Shown: positions 36,886 through 44,124 of the stretch, piece by piece
Numbering within the stretch: position 1 is the first letter of the stretch
How the letters are laid out: the number at the start of each line of letters is the position of its first letter
Virus record (IMG/VR): IMGVR_UViG_3300029309_000028
Location: 1-61,398 of that record
DNA: 61,398 nucleotides
DNA from: a virus
Direction: 5' to 3' (one strand)
The notes under the pieces: generated by a model
Database searches by the model: none
What the model saw: only the letters and a program-made list of their open reading frames with translations
Told to the model about the DNA's origin: nothing
Translations under genes and position numbers: made by a program

Positions 36886-37617
36886 TTATAATGTTTTGCT
36901 TATGAAATACTGTTTAGGATCAAAGTCCTTGGTCTTGTAAAACAAGTCATAAGCTTCACTTGCTCTACGCACCTTATCTTCACCGCGTTCATAAAACTCA
37001 GGTGAACAGTCAAACACACCAATTTGATGTGTTGTTTTATCTATTACAACAAACACCATCTCATAACCAAACATTTTACTGTATATATAAGCTTGTGAAT
37101 CGTAATTGTATCTATTTGCTGACCATCTGAAACCTTCTATATCTGCGGTTGTTTTTAAGTCGATAACTAGTTTCTCATTGTGATTAACAATATCAGCTTT
37201 ACCTTTCCACGTATTATCAAACAATTGTATTATCCCAGGTTGTTCGTATTTGTTTTGTGTATCAACTATAAGATCTTTACATATATCGTTTGACATTATC
37301 TTGTCACGCATAAAAACTATATCATCAACTTCTTTTTGTAGCAAGCATAGCTCACCGCCAGACATATCTTTGTATACTTTGGTGTTTCTGGTTGCAGAAG
37401 GTATAACCTTAAACTTTTCGAGTTTATCTGGTTCAAGTATACACGTGTGGAAATAACCACCAACAAGAAATGCTGGCGAGGCTTTACTTGGCTCGTGAAG
37501 AGCTAACGGATTTTTGAGCAACGTTTTTATATCTGAGTTAGATAAGTACTGCTGGCCAAATTTACCGTAATAATCTTCGTCGTTACAAAGTCTTTGTAAG
37601 ATTTGTTCTTTGTTCAT
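36886..37617 (-). CDS. PD-(D/E)XK exonuclease (RecE/YqaJ-like)
   Basis: 243 residues. The nuclease core is seen in GKADIVNHNEKLVIDLKTTA (Asp, then DxK), followed by the Tyr-Gln motif YDSQAYIYS that such exonucleases share. FLVGGYFHTCILEPDKL is the usual early His-containing segment. It would make 3' single-strand overhangs. It overlaps the ERF annealase gene just upstream, forming a two-component recombination pair. Confidence 0.8.
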   Translation of the reverse strand: MNKEQILQRLCNDEDYYGKFGQQYLSNSDIKTLLKNPLALHEPSKASPAFLVGGYFHTCILEPDKLEKFKVIPSATRNTKVYKDMSGGELCLLQKEVDDIVFMRDKIMSNDICKDLIVDTQNKYEQPGIIQLFDNTWKGKADIVNHNEKLVIDLKTTADIEGFRWSANRYNYDSQAYIYSKMFGYEMVFVVIDKTTHQIGVFDCSPEFYERGEDKVRRASEAYDLFYKTKDFDPKQYFISKTL

Positions 37618-38143
37618 TTGTTAATTTATATTTATTTTCAATAGCATCAACAGTACCACCAGCCGCTACATATTCTTTAGCTTTACTTAACTGATCTTGT
37701 GTTATAGCTGGTTTTGCAGCTTCTTTAATTTTAGACACAGCTTTAGATTTACCGTGTGTATTACCACCATCGGCATCTTGTGTGTCATCGATTAAAAACA
37801 AATTACCAAGCGCATACTTTTTACCGTAAGATGATGCTGCACCAAACTGTTGTGCTGCTTGCATACCTTTTTGATTTAAGTCTACACCGACTATTGCTGT
37901 TGTTGAAATTTGATTTTCGCCATCAGAAATAATGGCTGTTGATTTTAGCATTGGAACAGGATCTGTTGCTAGTATATCTTCGTCTATTGTTACTGAAACA
38001 TTATGTTTAAGTAGAAAAGGTTTTACTGCTTCTAGTATATCCTCTGCTTTACGGAAATAATATTTACCGAACGAGTTGTAACTCGATTTTTTAACTTTAA
38101 GCTCAGTTTGTATTTGAGCTAGTTTTTGGTTTAATTCTTTCAT
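37583..38143 (-). CDS. ERF-family single-strand annealing protein
   Basis: 186 residues. The ERF pattern is clear: N-terminal SYNSFGKYYFRKAEDILEAV, then KSTAIISDGENQISTTAIV, then AAQQFGAASSYGKKYALGNL. It anneals complementary strands during recombination and replication. A Lys-rich linker and a C-terminal helical tail (KAKEYVAAGGTVDAIENKY) follow. It is the first gene after a 60-base spacer holding a promoter-like sequence. Confidence 0.85.
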   Translation of the reverse strand: MKELNQKLAQIQTELKVKKSSYNSFGKYYFRKAEDILEAVKPFLLKHNVSVTIDEDILATDPVPMLKSTAIISDGENQISTTAIVGVDLNQKGMQAAQQFGAASSYGKKYALGNLFLIDDTQDADGGNTHGKSKAVSKIKEAAKPAITQDQLSKAKEYVAAGGTVDAIENKYKLTNEQRTNLTKTL

Positions 38144-38203
38144 AGGTTTATTGGTTTGTATATATATAGTTACACATTAATTGTACGCTTTTAAGTTTGT
38201 AAC
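38144..38203 (-). promoter_or_regulatory. promoter-like spacer before the ERF gene
   Basis: Read on the minus strand, the 60-base spacer has TTACAAA near its upstream end, then TACAATTAATGTGTAACTATA about 12 bases downstream of it. TTACAAA is shared with the six-copy 33-base motif, but the TACGA and GGATAATA parts are missing. The ATGTRTAACTA block recurs near 42050 and 44375. Probably a related promoter variant. Confidence 0.4.
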
Positions 38204-38959
38204 TTACAGAAAATCAATGACTTGCGAAGAGTCTACATTGTCTATAAGCTTTTGTATAGCTTGCTTTTTTAGTTGTGAAACACGTACGTAAGAGCTACTA
38301 CCGTTAATACCTATTTTGTTAGCTATTTCAGTCGCAGAGTGCTTAACACAGTCAAGGCCATAGCTCATACGTAATACATCATATTCTTTATTATCAAGAT
38401 GTAACTTAAGTATACTTAACAAATAACTATTTAACATAGCGTTATTGTACTTGTTAGAATCATCTGGTATTTGATATACATAGCTACTTTCACTTGCACC
38501 TACATCGTCTATACTAGCAAACACAGAGTTAAAAAATAACTCAACAGCTTTTTTACCATCGCCTTTACGTATTTCATTTAGTTTATGCTCAGGTATACGC
38601 ATGTTACCTCTGTTAATATCAATACCTCTACGTATTGCACCTTTTATACGCTTAGATAAAAACGACTTAATTGTTTTTTCTTGATCTTCAGATTCCATAA
38701 TAGTGTCCCAGTGTATTTTATCTACAGCTCTTATTAAGCCTGCAGAACCTTCTTGTATTAAATCGTTAATACTCATAACACCGCTAGCTTGTTGTGATGT
38801 TGCAAACTTACGCGCTAAGTTTTCTACAAGTGGCATGAACAATATTATTAGCTCATCTCTAGTATAATCTCTATAATCAAATTTTTGTGGTAATCTTTTA
38901 TAAGCTTGTTTTAAATCTTGCTTATATCTAATGTAGTTTTGTACATTATAACTTTTCAT
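38204..38959 (-). CDS. phage sigma-70-family factor
   Basis: 251 residues. Region 2 is recognisable: FMPLVENLARKFA, then SINDLIQEGSAGLIRAVDKI (as in primary-like sigma factors), and SFLSKRIKGAIRRGI. Region 4 holds EYDVLRMSYGLDC...SATEIANKIGINGSSSYVRV as an HTH. It could redirect host RNA polymerase to phage promoters such as the TTACAAA-TACGA-GGATAATA set. It overlaps the upstream HTH gene by 14 bases. Confidence 0.8.
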   Translation of the reverse strand: MKSYNVQNYIRYKQDLKQAYKRLPQKFDYRDYTRDELIILFMPLVENLARKFATSQQASGVMSINDLIQEGSAGLIRAVDKIHWDTIMESEDQEKTIKSFLSKRIKGAIRRGIDINRGNMRIPEHKLNEIRKGDGKKAVELFFNSVFASIDDVGASESSYVYQIPDDSNKYNNAMLNSYLLSILKLHLDNKEYDVLRMSYGLDCVKHSATEIANKIGINGSSSYVRVSQLKKQAIQKLIDNVDSSQVIDFL

Positions 38960-39572
38960 TTTCTTTATTTAATAGTTCTTTTTCTCTTTTTAACTCATCT
39001 TCCATATTCCTGTGTATAGTTCTTTTTGAGCAGTCTAACAAATCTGCTATTTTACTTATAGTTATTTTTTTACCCATATCATGTAAATCTAACATACACT
39101 CGTATATATCATCAGGATGTATACGTTTAGATCTACCTATTAATGCACCTACTATTTTTAGTTTTTCTTCTTTCGTTAGACCTGTAAATGGTTTAAATAT
39201 AACTTTACGTAGTTTGTTTTTTGGTGGTGCATCAAGATCTAGCATGCTAACTTCGTACACTATTTTTCGTAGCAGTTGAGCGTGTATAGCAAATGAAACG
39301 AAGCCGTTAGGTTTATGTGTTATAACTTCTGCTAGTTTCATAAAGTCATCTTGATCAAGCTGTGGGTTTAAATACCATAATACCAACAAGTGCCACTTCA
39401 AAGATTTATAAGTAGTTATCTTTGCTGATGACCTAAACAACTCATAACACTCGTTAGTACCGTTTTCATAAAACATGTACTTATCTGTTTCTTGTGTTGG
39501 TTTGTCTGTGAGCGGCAGTCGTCTATATACGATGCGGTTGGTATTAAGGTATTTAAGGTTTCTTTGTGACAT
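38946..39572 (-). CDS. HTH DNA-binding protein (possible regulator or initiator)
   Basis: 208 residues. The C-terminal region KKITISKIADLLDCSKRTIH is a good helix-turn-helix. The central helical region (SLKWHLLVLWYLNPQLDQDD) is unrecognised. Its start codon lies inside a 44-base palindrome that has a relative in the divergent control region, which suggests self-repression. It could instead be a replication initiator binding those palindromes. Confidence 0.6.
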   Translation of the reverse strand: MSQRNLKYLNTNRIVYRRLPLTDKPTQETDKYMFYENGTNECYELFRSSAKITTYKSLKWHLLVLWYLNPQLDQDDFMKLAEVITHKPNGFVSFAIHAQLLRKIVYEVSMLDLDAPPKNKLRKVIFKPFTGLTKEEKLKIVGALIGRSKRIHPDDIYECMLDLHDMGKKITISKIADLLDCSKRTIHRNMEDELKREKELLNKENEKL

Positions 39573-39609
39573 TAGCCTGTTACTTATTAGTCTTAACAGC
39601 TTTTGTCAC
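39566..39609. promoter_or_regulatory. palindromic operator-like element over the HTH gene start
   Basis: The outer arms GTGACA/TGTCAC (39566-39571, 39604-39609) and inner arms CTGTTA/TAACAG form an interrupted palindrome. The HTH gene's ATG lies in one arm. Half the sequence (GTGACA, then three bases, then GCCTGTTACT) is repeated on the other strand at 44745-44790. Confidence 0.6.
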
Positions 39610-39708
39610 ATCTGGTTTTAACGATGCGACTATTATTCTTTGACTGTTTTCACCTTTGAATTTAATTTTATTAAATTCTTTAATACGTAGTTTTAATTCT
39701 TTATTCAT
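39580..39708 (-). CDS. small basic hypothetical protein
   Basis: 42 residues (MNKELKLRIKEFNKIKFKGE, then NSQRIIVASLKP...). It starts inside the 3' end of the upstream 64-residue gene and its 3' end lies within the palindrome at 39566-39609, 7 bases before the HTH gene start. A short basic helix plus a beta segment; function unknown. Confidence 0.5.
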   Translation of the reverse strand: MNKELKLRIKEFNKIKFKGENSQRIIVASLKPDVTKAVKTNK

Positions 39709-39895
39709 ATTGTTGCTTCATTAATTTTTCTAGTATCTTTGCAAGCCTAGTTAACGCTTTAGTTAACTCGCTAATGTCTTTATACATTTGTTGTTCGTTT
39801 CTATTCATTTCTTTTTTATTTTTATAGTCATACCACGCAGGGTTAGGTAATTCTGAGTAGTGATCCCACATTTCTTTTTCAACTATTTTACTCAT
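39701..39895 (-). CDS. small helical protein
   Basis: 64 residues, charged and probably alpha-helical or coiled-coil in the C-terminal half (DISELTKALTRLAKILEKLM). It overlaps the ligase end by 8 bases. Not recognised. Confidence 0.5.
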   Translation of the reverse strand: MSKIVEKEMWDHYSELPNPAWYDYKNKKEMNRNEQQMYKDISELTKALTRLAKILEKLMKQQYE

Positions 39896-40763
39896 AGTTA
39901 CGTATACATTTAAATAATGGGTGCCTATAACTATTAGCTTTAGTTTTTTCGAAATACGTAAACGTAGCTACTTTACCTACATAACCTTGCATAAGCTTAA
40001 AGTTATCTTGAAGGTATTTATAGTTAGCCATAACAGGCATACCGAAACGTATACCATTAGCATCGATAGCTAAAAACTTACCAATAGTACCTATACGTTT
40101 ACCTTTACCTTCAACCCAACCTTCAATTCTAGCTTCAGCATCTTGAAAGTCTTTGAACTTACGTAAGTTATGAGAACGTTTACAAGCATACATGTCGTTA
40201 GTACGCACAATAGAACCTTCATAGCCATCGATTAAATGTAAACCGTGATGATGCTTAGCGTTATTATCACCGTATACTTGCATTGTATGTACATGTTTAA
40301 TGCAATAGCTTTGTGGTAAAGTTAGTTCAATAAACTTATTACGGTTTTGAAACGATTGTGTTTCATCAACTATATCGTAACAATGAAACTGTACGTTATC
40401 GCGTGATTTAGATCTATCTTCTGCTGTTGGTTTTTGTTTTCTGACCATAGATATTATAGACTCAAAATCGTTTCTAAAATCATGATTATACAACTCGCCA
40501 TCGAGTATAACGTTAGGATTTTTATCAAAGAAAGGTTTAAGCTGTTTTAGTATGTGGTCAATATTTTTCCACACTTTACCTGTACGTGAATATGCTGTAA
40601 CTTTATATACAGGCTCACCTGTTTCTAGCTTTGTTAAGTAATCAATTGAATCTGCTTGTATTAGACAACGTACGCCATCAAGCTTTGGTTGTATGAACAC
40701 TGGTTTGTTATAGTCTATTGGTTTATCGCTTACTGGATAAGCTAGCATTGGTTTTTTTCTCAT
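39888..40763 (-). CDS. ATP-dependent DNA ligase
   Basis: 291 residues. The adenylation motif is QPKLDGVR with the catalytic Lys at 27, followed by LDGELYNHD, YDGYEGSIVR-type motif IV (DGYEGSIVRTND) and the LRKFKDFQDAEA motif V. An OB-fold domain follows (IGTIGKFLAIDANGIRFGMP). It is a minimal phage ligase that seals nicks during replication and recombination. Its start overlaps the upstream gene by 4 bases. Confidence 0.9.
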   Translation of the reverse strand: MRKKPMLAYPVSDKPIDYNKPVFIQPKLDGVRCLIQADSIDYLTKLETGEPVYKVTAYSRTGKVWKNIDHILKQLKPFFDKNPNVILDGELYNHDFRNDFESIISMVRKQKPTAEDRSKSRDNVQFHCYDIVDETQSFQNRNKFIELTLPQSYCIKHVHTMQVYGDNNAKHHHGLHLIDGYEGSIVRTNDMYACKRSHNLRKFKDFQDAEARIEGWVEGKGKRIGTIGKFLAIDANGIRFGMPVMANYKYLQDNFKLMQGYVGKVATFTYFEKTKANSYRHPLFKCIRNYE

Positions 40764-41041
40764 TTGTATTTTTTTAATATTTTGTTAACAACTTTCATAC
40801 GTCTTTTGACAATAGCACATTTTTCGTACTCTTCATCTTCTTGTAGTATATTCATTAATGTCATAAGCTTTGCAGCTTCACCTAAAGCTTCAACTTCTTC
40901 AGATAAGTTTAATTGGCTATAGTCACTGTCAGCAGCTTGTGCTGTAGACTCAACGTGGTTAAACCAGTCTTCCATAGTTTTAACTTTAAGCATACGGCTA
41001 ACAATTTTAGTCGCTAACATGTTTAAATCTTTTTCGTTCAT
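40760..41041 (-). CDS. small helical protein
   Basis: 93 residues from the ATG at 41041 (MNEKDLNMLATKIVSRML). An upstream in-frame ATG at 41065 lies inside the promoter motif at 41053-41085, so the later start is preferred. The protein is helical and charged, with EEVEALGEAAKLMTLMNILQ. Function unknown. Confidence 0.55.
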   Translation of the reverse strand: MNEKDLNMLATKIVSRMLKVKTMEDWFNHVESTAQAADSDYSQLNLSEEVEALGEAAKLMTLMNILQEDEEYEKCAIVKRRMKVVNKILKKYK

Positions 41042-41052
41042 TTTATTTATAT

Positions 41053-41085
41053 TATTATCCGTCATCGTTCGTATTATCTTTGTAT
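41053..41085 (-). promoter_or_regulatory. 33-bp early promoter-like motif, copy 1
   Basis: On the minus strand: ATACAAA-N5-TACGA-N8-GGATAATA, differing from the consensus TTACAAA by one base. It ends 11 bases before the ATG at 41041 and overlaps the 3' end of the next gene upstream. Confidence 0.75.
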
Positions 41086-41417
41086 TTATTAATTAGTTGT
41101 TCTGGTTTACCTACAAATATACATTTTAAATCTTCAGCACAACCATAACCTTCAAATATACTTATCCAAGTTTCTTTGAGTGGATGTTGCCATACATAAT
41201 AACAATATTCTAAATCACAATGTCTTGTAGATAAAAAATCTATTTCCCAGTTAGTTATTTTTGCACTATCTAATATTGATTTAGCTATTTCTATACCTCT
41301 ATGCTCAGGATAACCATCCCAATGTGCGTAAAATTGTGCGTCAAAACTATCCGGATGCTCACTAAACGATACTCCGTCTTCACGTTTAGCAAATCTTATT
41401 ATACTTCTTGTTGCCAT
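41055..41417 (-). CDS. conserved hypothetical (ATRS...HWDGYP family)
   Basis: 120 residues. It begins MATRSIIRFAKREDGVSFSE and contains YAHWDGYPEHRGIEIA, a pattern known from many phage and bacterial hypothetical proteins. No catalytic residues are assigned. The 3' end contains promoter motif copy 1 for the next gene. Confidence 0.65.
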   Translation of the reverse strand: MATRSIIRFAKREDGVSFSEHPDSFDAQFYAHWDGYPEHRGIEIAKSILDSAKITNWEIDFLSTRHCDLEYCYYVWQHPLKETWISIFEGYGCAEDLKCIFVGKPEQLINKYKDNTNDDG

Positions 41418-41418
41418 A

Positions 41419-41709
41419 TTATTCTTGTATTGGTGTTACGTCTTTTACATCATAGTAATGAGCTTGTAACGAAGTTATTATATGTCTACCAGTTGCAGTA
41501 TGAAAACCATAGCTATGTGTATGTAGCGGTGGTATTGCATCGTTAAAGCATAATAGCTTTAGCATATCTAGTGGCTTATCATAATTTAGTTCATCAGATA
41601 TATCATTGCAAGCTGCGGCTAGTGCTTTATGACAATGCCTGATTGGTTCATCTGAGCGTTGCTTTAAATATTTAAGTACAAACTCTGGTGTAAGGTATTT
41701 TTTATTCAT
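41419..41709 (-). CDS. small hypothetical early protein
   Basis: 96 residues with several His and Cys residues (IRHCHKALAAACND, PPLHTHSYGFHTATGRHI) that might bind metal. It is preceded at 11 bases by promoter motif copy 2. It ends one base before the next gene starts. Function unknown. Confidence 0.55.
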   Translation of the reverse strand: MNKKYLTPEFVLKYLKQRSDEPIRHCHKALAAACNDISDELNYDKPLDMLKLLCFNDAIPPLHTHSYGFHTATGRHIITSLQAHYYDVKDVTPIQE

Positions 41710-41720
41710 AATTTTTATTT

Positions 41721-41753
41721 TATTATCCGTTAGTTATCGTATTTAATTTGTAA
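41721..41753 (-). promoter_or_regulatory. 33-bp early promoter-like motif, copy 2
   Basis: Minus strand TTACAAA-N5-TACGA-N8-GGATAATA, perfect at all fixed positions, 11 bases before the ATG at 41709. It follows the T run of the hairpin at 41752-41832. Confidence 0.8.
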
Positions 41754-41832
41754 AAAAGAGACAGGCAAGCGAGTAATATCGCCTTTATCTAATGAAAGAC
41801 CTAGCATACACTCCTCGCGCCTTGCCTCTTTG
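41752..41832 (-). terminator. long stem-loop with T run (terminator or small structured RNA)
   Basis: On the minus strand the arms AAGAGGCAAG...CGAG and CTCG...CTTGCCT-GT-CTCTT pair around a 40-base loop and end in a run of six T. It lies 14 bases after the 41846-42031 gene and just before promoter copy 2. The loop is longer than a normal terminator, so a stable small RNA is possible. Confidence 0.55.
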
Positions 41833-41845
41833 AAAACAATGCTAA

Positions 41846-42031
41846 CTAAGCATCTTGATAGCTACCATACCTTTCGTATAGAGCTTTGTAATTTGACATT
41901 ATTGCTATTATTTTAGCTCTGTTTAATCCAGAGTAGTCTGATACTACTGATACATTAAACATATTAGTTACGCCTGATTGTCTTACGTCTTCGTAAGCAT
42001 TAAAATCATCTTGAGTTATTTCTATTGTCAT
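41846..42031 (-). CDS. conserved small phage protein
   Basis: 61 residues. The pattern MTIEITQDDFNAYEDVRQSG, then VTNMFNVSVVSDYSGLNRAK, is typical of a short phage protein family with unknown function (YEDVR.SGVTNMF). Helical. It starts 32 bases after the small upstream gene, in a spacer that contains TATAACTA, part of the recurring ATGTRTAACTA block. Confidence 0.65.
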   Translation of the reverse strand: MTIEITQDDFNAYEDVRQSGVTNMFNVSVVSDYSGLNRAKIIAIMSNYKALYERYGSYQDA

Positions 42032-42062
42032 ATTTATTTAATTTAATTAGTTATACATTGAT

Positions 42063-42197
42063 TTACTTGTACCAAACACCGTAAACTTTAACACCTCTAA
42101 CATCTTTTATAAGTACTCGTTTGATTACTTCTTTTTCAGTTAACTGGCTTTTGTCCATGTATTTTGGATTTTTGCTATTTAGTTTTCTTTTTTTCAT
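42063..42197 (-). CDS. small basic hypothetical protein
   Basis: 44 residues (MKKRKLNSKNPKYMDKSQLT, then EKEVIKRVLI...). It has a Lys-rich N-terminus and a beta-rich end (VRGVKVYGVWYK). It fills the space between two other early genes in the same strand and spacing. Function unknown. Confidence 0.5.
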   Translation of the reverse strand: MKKRKLNSKNPKYMDKSQLTEKEVIKRVLIKDVRGVKVYGVWYK

Positions 42198-42220
42198 ATC
42201 ATTTACTTTTATAAAAGCAG

Positions 42221-42271
42221 TATAAGTGCCGTTCAGTACGAGCCTAGGAGATACTTACTAGTGCACTTATA
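42221..42271 (-). ncRNA. hairpin with 9-bp stem and long loop (possible small RNA)
   Basis: TATAAGTGC (42221-42229) and GCACTTATA (42263-42271) pair across a 33-base loop. The stem starts at the base after the stop of the 42272-42481 gene. There is only a weak T-rich tail (TGCTTTTAT on the minus strand), so it is a poor terminator. It may protect the mRNA 3' end or be a small RNA. Confidence 0.4.
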
Positions 42272-42481
42272 TTACCTTAACATTGTACCATAACCTTTGC
42301 GGCGAGTTAACTTAGCGATACGTGCTGCGTCACTTGCCGACATAATCTGGATAGAGTTACCAGTTTTATGATAAGTGATTGGCGCACAGCCATATTGCTC
42401 GACAGTAGAACAGTTAACGCAAGTTTTGTAGCCAAGATTAACTCTGCCTGCAGGTATTATATTATTACATTTACATTTCAT
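42272..42481 (-). CDS. small zinc-ribbon-like protein
   Basis: 69 residues. Four cysteines in a CKC...CVNC pattern (MKCKCNNIIPAGRVNLGYKT, then CVNC) suggest a zinc ribbon, followed by a basic helix (ASDAARIAKLTRRKGYG). It may bind nucleic acid. Promoter motif copy 3 ends 16 bases before its ATG. Confidence 0.55.
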   Translation of the reverse strand: MKCKCNNIIPAGRVNLGYKTCVNCSTVEQYGCAPITYHKTGNSIQIMSASDAARIAKLTRRKGYGTMLR

Positions 42482-42497
42482 TGTTGTTATTTGTATA

Positions 42498-42530
42498 TAT
42501 TATCCAATAGCAATCGTATTTAGTTTGTAA
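42498..42530 (-). promoter_or_regulatory. 33-bp early promoter-like motif, copy 3
   Basis: Minus strand TTACAAA-N5-TACGA-N8-GGATAATA, perfect at all fixed positions. It lies between the stop of the 42531-42716 gene and the start of the zinc-ribbon gene. Confidence 0.8.
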
Positions 42531-42716
42531 TTATAAATAGTTTATGCTATTGTCTTCATGACACATCCACTCACAGCTATTTAAGTTGTGACCTTTGGCT
42601 ACTAAGTAGCCTTGCACGTTACCGTCATCTGGAGTCCAACCATCTGCACTTATATCGTACATATATACTTGACCTTTTTCAAAGTCTAATACTGTTAAGT
42701 AATTCATTTTTTCCAT
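42531..42716 (-). CDS. small hypothetical protein
   Basis: 61 residues (or 58 from the ATG at 42707), acidic, with LTVLDFEKGQVYMYDI and a CEWMCHEDN segment near the end. It overlaps the 3' end of the small gene just upstream. Not recognised. Confidence 0.5.
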   Translation of the reverse strand: MEKMNYLTVLDFEKGQVYMYDISADGWTPDDGNVQGYLVAKGHNLNSCEWMCHEDNSINYL

Positions 42717-42847
42717 ATTGTTTTATGTTTAAATTTTCTGTTATACTTCTTTTTATTAACAAACACAGAGCTGCCTGGTGGTCTTACACCTTGTTCGAGA
42801 TCTACTCGCCGTTTGACAGCTCGTTTGTGCTTGTTATTTAGTTTCAT
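42704..42847 (-). CDS. small basic hypothetical protein
   Basis: 47 residues (MKLNNKHKRAVKRRVDLEQG, then VRPPGSSVFV...). Its stop overlaps the start of the next gene (ATGGAAAAAATGA) and its ATG overlaps the end of the upstream gene by 4 bases. Basic at both ends; possibly DNA- or RNA-binding. Confidence 0.5.
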   Translation of the reverse strand: MKLNNKHKRAVKRRVDLEQGVRPPGSSVFVNKKKYNRKFKHKTIWKK

Positions 42848-43302
42848 ATTACTTTATATTTATGCCCATCTATTGTTACTGTTACTTCATTTGGCATTTC
42901 AGGTGCTATCTCGCCCATCATCTTTTCTTGCATGTCATACTTCCACTTCGGTATAAATCTACCACTTGATAACATGTTAGCTTGATTAATGTAATAGTTT
43001 TTGAGACAAAAGGCTATTAAATATTCTAATCTATCTGATTCGTTTGGTATTAGTATACGCTTTATACACATAAAATCTTTATAACCTGACGGTACTTTTT
43101 TAGTTTTATTTAGTTGCCAACTCGGCGAATAACCATTTGCTTTAGTACGTCTTACGTAACCACTAACAAAACTTGCTACATATATTGGTTTACCATGCTG
43201 GTCTTTTATTGGTAGCTTAAATTCACGCGTACCGTTTTTACTTTGTTGTTTAGTTGTAACTTCTTGAATACCAAGTAGTTGCATTGTTTGTTTTATGTTC
43301 AT
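42844..43302 (-). CDS. hypothetical early protein
   Basis: 152 residues from the ATG at 43302 (MNIKQTMQLLGIQEVTTKQQ). The longer open frame runs back through the tRNA-Ala gene and is not coding there. Mid-protein patterns (YVRRTKANGYSPSWQLNK, then LIPNESDRLEYLIAFCLKNY) are unrecognised. It may be regulatory given the strand and position. Confidence 0.55.
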   Translation of the reverse strand: MNIKQTMQLLGIQEVTTKQQSKNGTREFKLPIKDQHGKPIYVASFVSGYVRRTKANGYSPSWQLNKTKKVPSGYKDFMCIKRILIPNESDRLEYLIAFCLKNYYINQANMLSSGRFIPKWKYDMQEKMMGEIAPEMPNEVTVTIDGHKYKVI

Positions 43303-43318
43303 ATTTACTTTTATTTTG

Positions 43319-43392
43319 TGGAGAATATCGGAGTCGAACCGATGACCTCTTGCGTGCAAAGCAAGCGCTCTAGCCAACTGAGCTAATCCCCC
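43319..43392 (-). tRNA. tRNA-Ala (anticodon TGC)
   Basis: A 74-base cloverleaf on the minus strand. The acceptor GGGGGAT pairs with ATTCTCC. The D-arm is AGCTCAGTTGG...GAGC. The anticodon stem CTTGC/GCAAG closes loop TTTGCAC with anticodon TGC. The T-arm is ATCGG-TTCGACT-CCGAT. The discriminator is A, and CCA is not encoded. Confidence 0.93.
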
Positions 43393-43400
43393 ATTGTAGT

Positions 43401-43562
43401 TTAATCTAATCCATCTCTGTTGTTATTAGGCCAAGCAGCAGGTGGATTATTTGCTTTACGCTGCTTTTCCATTTGTATCATAGCATATATTGCTTGAGCT
43501 TCAGAGCTACTTTGTTTAGTTACTTTGTATTTTTCTTTATTTTGCTTTTTATTCTGCGACAT
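43401..43562 (-). CDS. small basic hypothetical protein
   Basis: 53 residues from the ATG at 43562 (MSQNKKQNKEKYKVTKQSSS). An upstream extension in the same frame overlaps the preceding gene and is not favoured. It ends 8 bases before the tRNA. The start overlaps the upstream gene's stop region. Helical and basic; function unknown. Confidence 0.5.
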   Translation of the reverse strand: MSQNKKQNKEKYKVTKQSSSEAQAIYAMIQMEKQRKANNPPAAWPNNNRDGLD

Positions 43563-43722
43563 AAGTGAAACCTTTATAGTTAAACCATTGAGTAACATAC
43601 GAGAAACCATCTTCATCGACTTGACCAAACCTAGTGTCAGCAAGTTGACAAATAGTGTATGGTTTATATAGTATGTTGTTTAGTATTATTTTATTGTTTT
43701 TTAGAAATTTAATTTTATTCAT
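43549..43722 (-). CDS. small hypothetical protein
   Basis: 57 residues (MNKIKFLKNNKIILNNILYK, then PYTICQLADTRFGQV...). Promoter motif copy 4 ends 15 bases upstream of its ATG, which supports it as real. Beta-rich C-terminus (YVTQWFNYKGFTYVAE). Overlaps the next gene by 14 bases. Confidence 0.55.
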   Translation of the reverse strand: MNKIKFLKNNKIILNNILYKPYTICQLADTRFGQVDEDGFSYVTQWFNYKGFTYVAE

Positions 43723-43737
43723 ATTGTTATTTATTAT

Positions 43738-43770
43738 TATTATCCAACTTTATTCGTAATTAATTTGTAA
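43738..43770 (-). promoter_or_regulatory. 33-bp early promoter-like motif, copy 4
   Basis: Minus strand TTACAAA-N5-TACGA-N8-GGATAATA, perfect. The upstream half overlaps the stop codon of the lipoprotein gene at 43760-43948. Confidence 0.8.
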
Positions 43771-43948
43771 TTAGTTCACTATGTTTGTATTCTATACTTT
43801 CACCACAGTCCCATAAAGCGTGCGCAGTTTCTTTATCACAACACTTTATTGGTTCTTGCTTTTTAGTTTTACAAGAAGTTATTAACATTAGTGAAATAAT
43901 TAATATTATTATTATTTCTGCACTATATTTTTCTTTAATTTTACTCAT
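43760..43948 (-). CDS. small phage lipoprotein
   Basis: 62 residues. A hydrophobic signal (AEIIIILIISLMLITSC) ends in a lipobox cysteine at about 26, then a short hydrophilic tail with a CC pair (KTKKQEPIKCCDKETAHALW). Early expression and envelope location fit a superinfection-exclusion lipoprotein, but that is inference. Confidence 0.6.
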   Translation of the reverse strand: MSKIKEKYSAEIIIILIISLMLITSCKTKKQEPIKCCDKETAHALWDCGESIEYKHSELITN

Positions 43949-43964
43949 AGTTATTATATTTTAG

Positions 43965-44081
43965 TAGTAGTGGTGAGAATCGAACTCACATATCACATTG
44001 ATATTACCATTGACTACTTTTACTTGTTCACATTTTTTATAAGTCGCTAAACAAAGCGTAACTACGACTTGACCCACCACT
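43965..44081 (-). ncRNA. tRNA-like element with long insert (tRNA- or tmRNA-like)
   Basis: On the minus strand a perfect T-arm (GTGAG-TTCGATT-CTCAC) is followed by CACTACT and a discriminator A. AGTGGTG at 44081-44075 can pair with CACTACT (one G-U). Instead of a normal body, 86 bases lie between. A canonical D-arm and anticodon arm are not clear, so it could be a degenerate tRNA, an intron-containing one or a tRNA mimic. It lies 16 bases upstream of the lipoprotein ATG. Confidence 0.5.
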
Positions 44082-44107
44082 CGCTAATAGGCACTTCACG
44101 AGTGGTT
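44077..44107 (-). other. hairpin overlapping the tRNA-like 5' end
   Basis: CCACTCG and CGAGTGG (7-bp stem, about 17-base loop) form a hairpin that uses some of the same bases as the 5' acceptor strand of the tRNA-like element. The two folds exclude each other. Confidence 0.5.
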
Positions 44108-44124
44108 ATTTAGAGCCTGAGTTA

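Noticed and set aside
43303-43377. upstream extension of the 42844-43302 gene
   Set aside because: The added residues are a translation of the tRNA-Ala gene; the ATG at 43302 is the sensible start.
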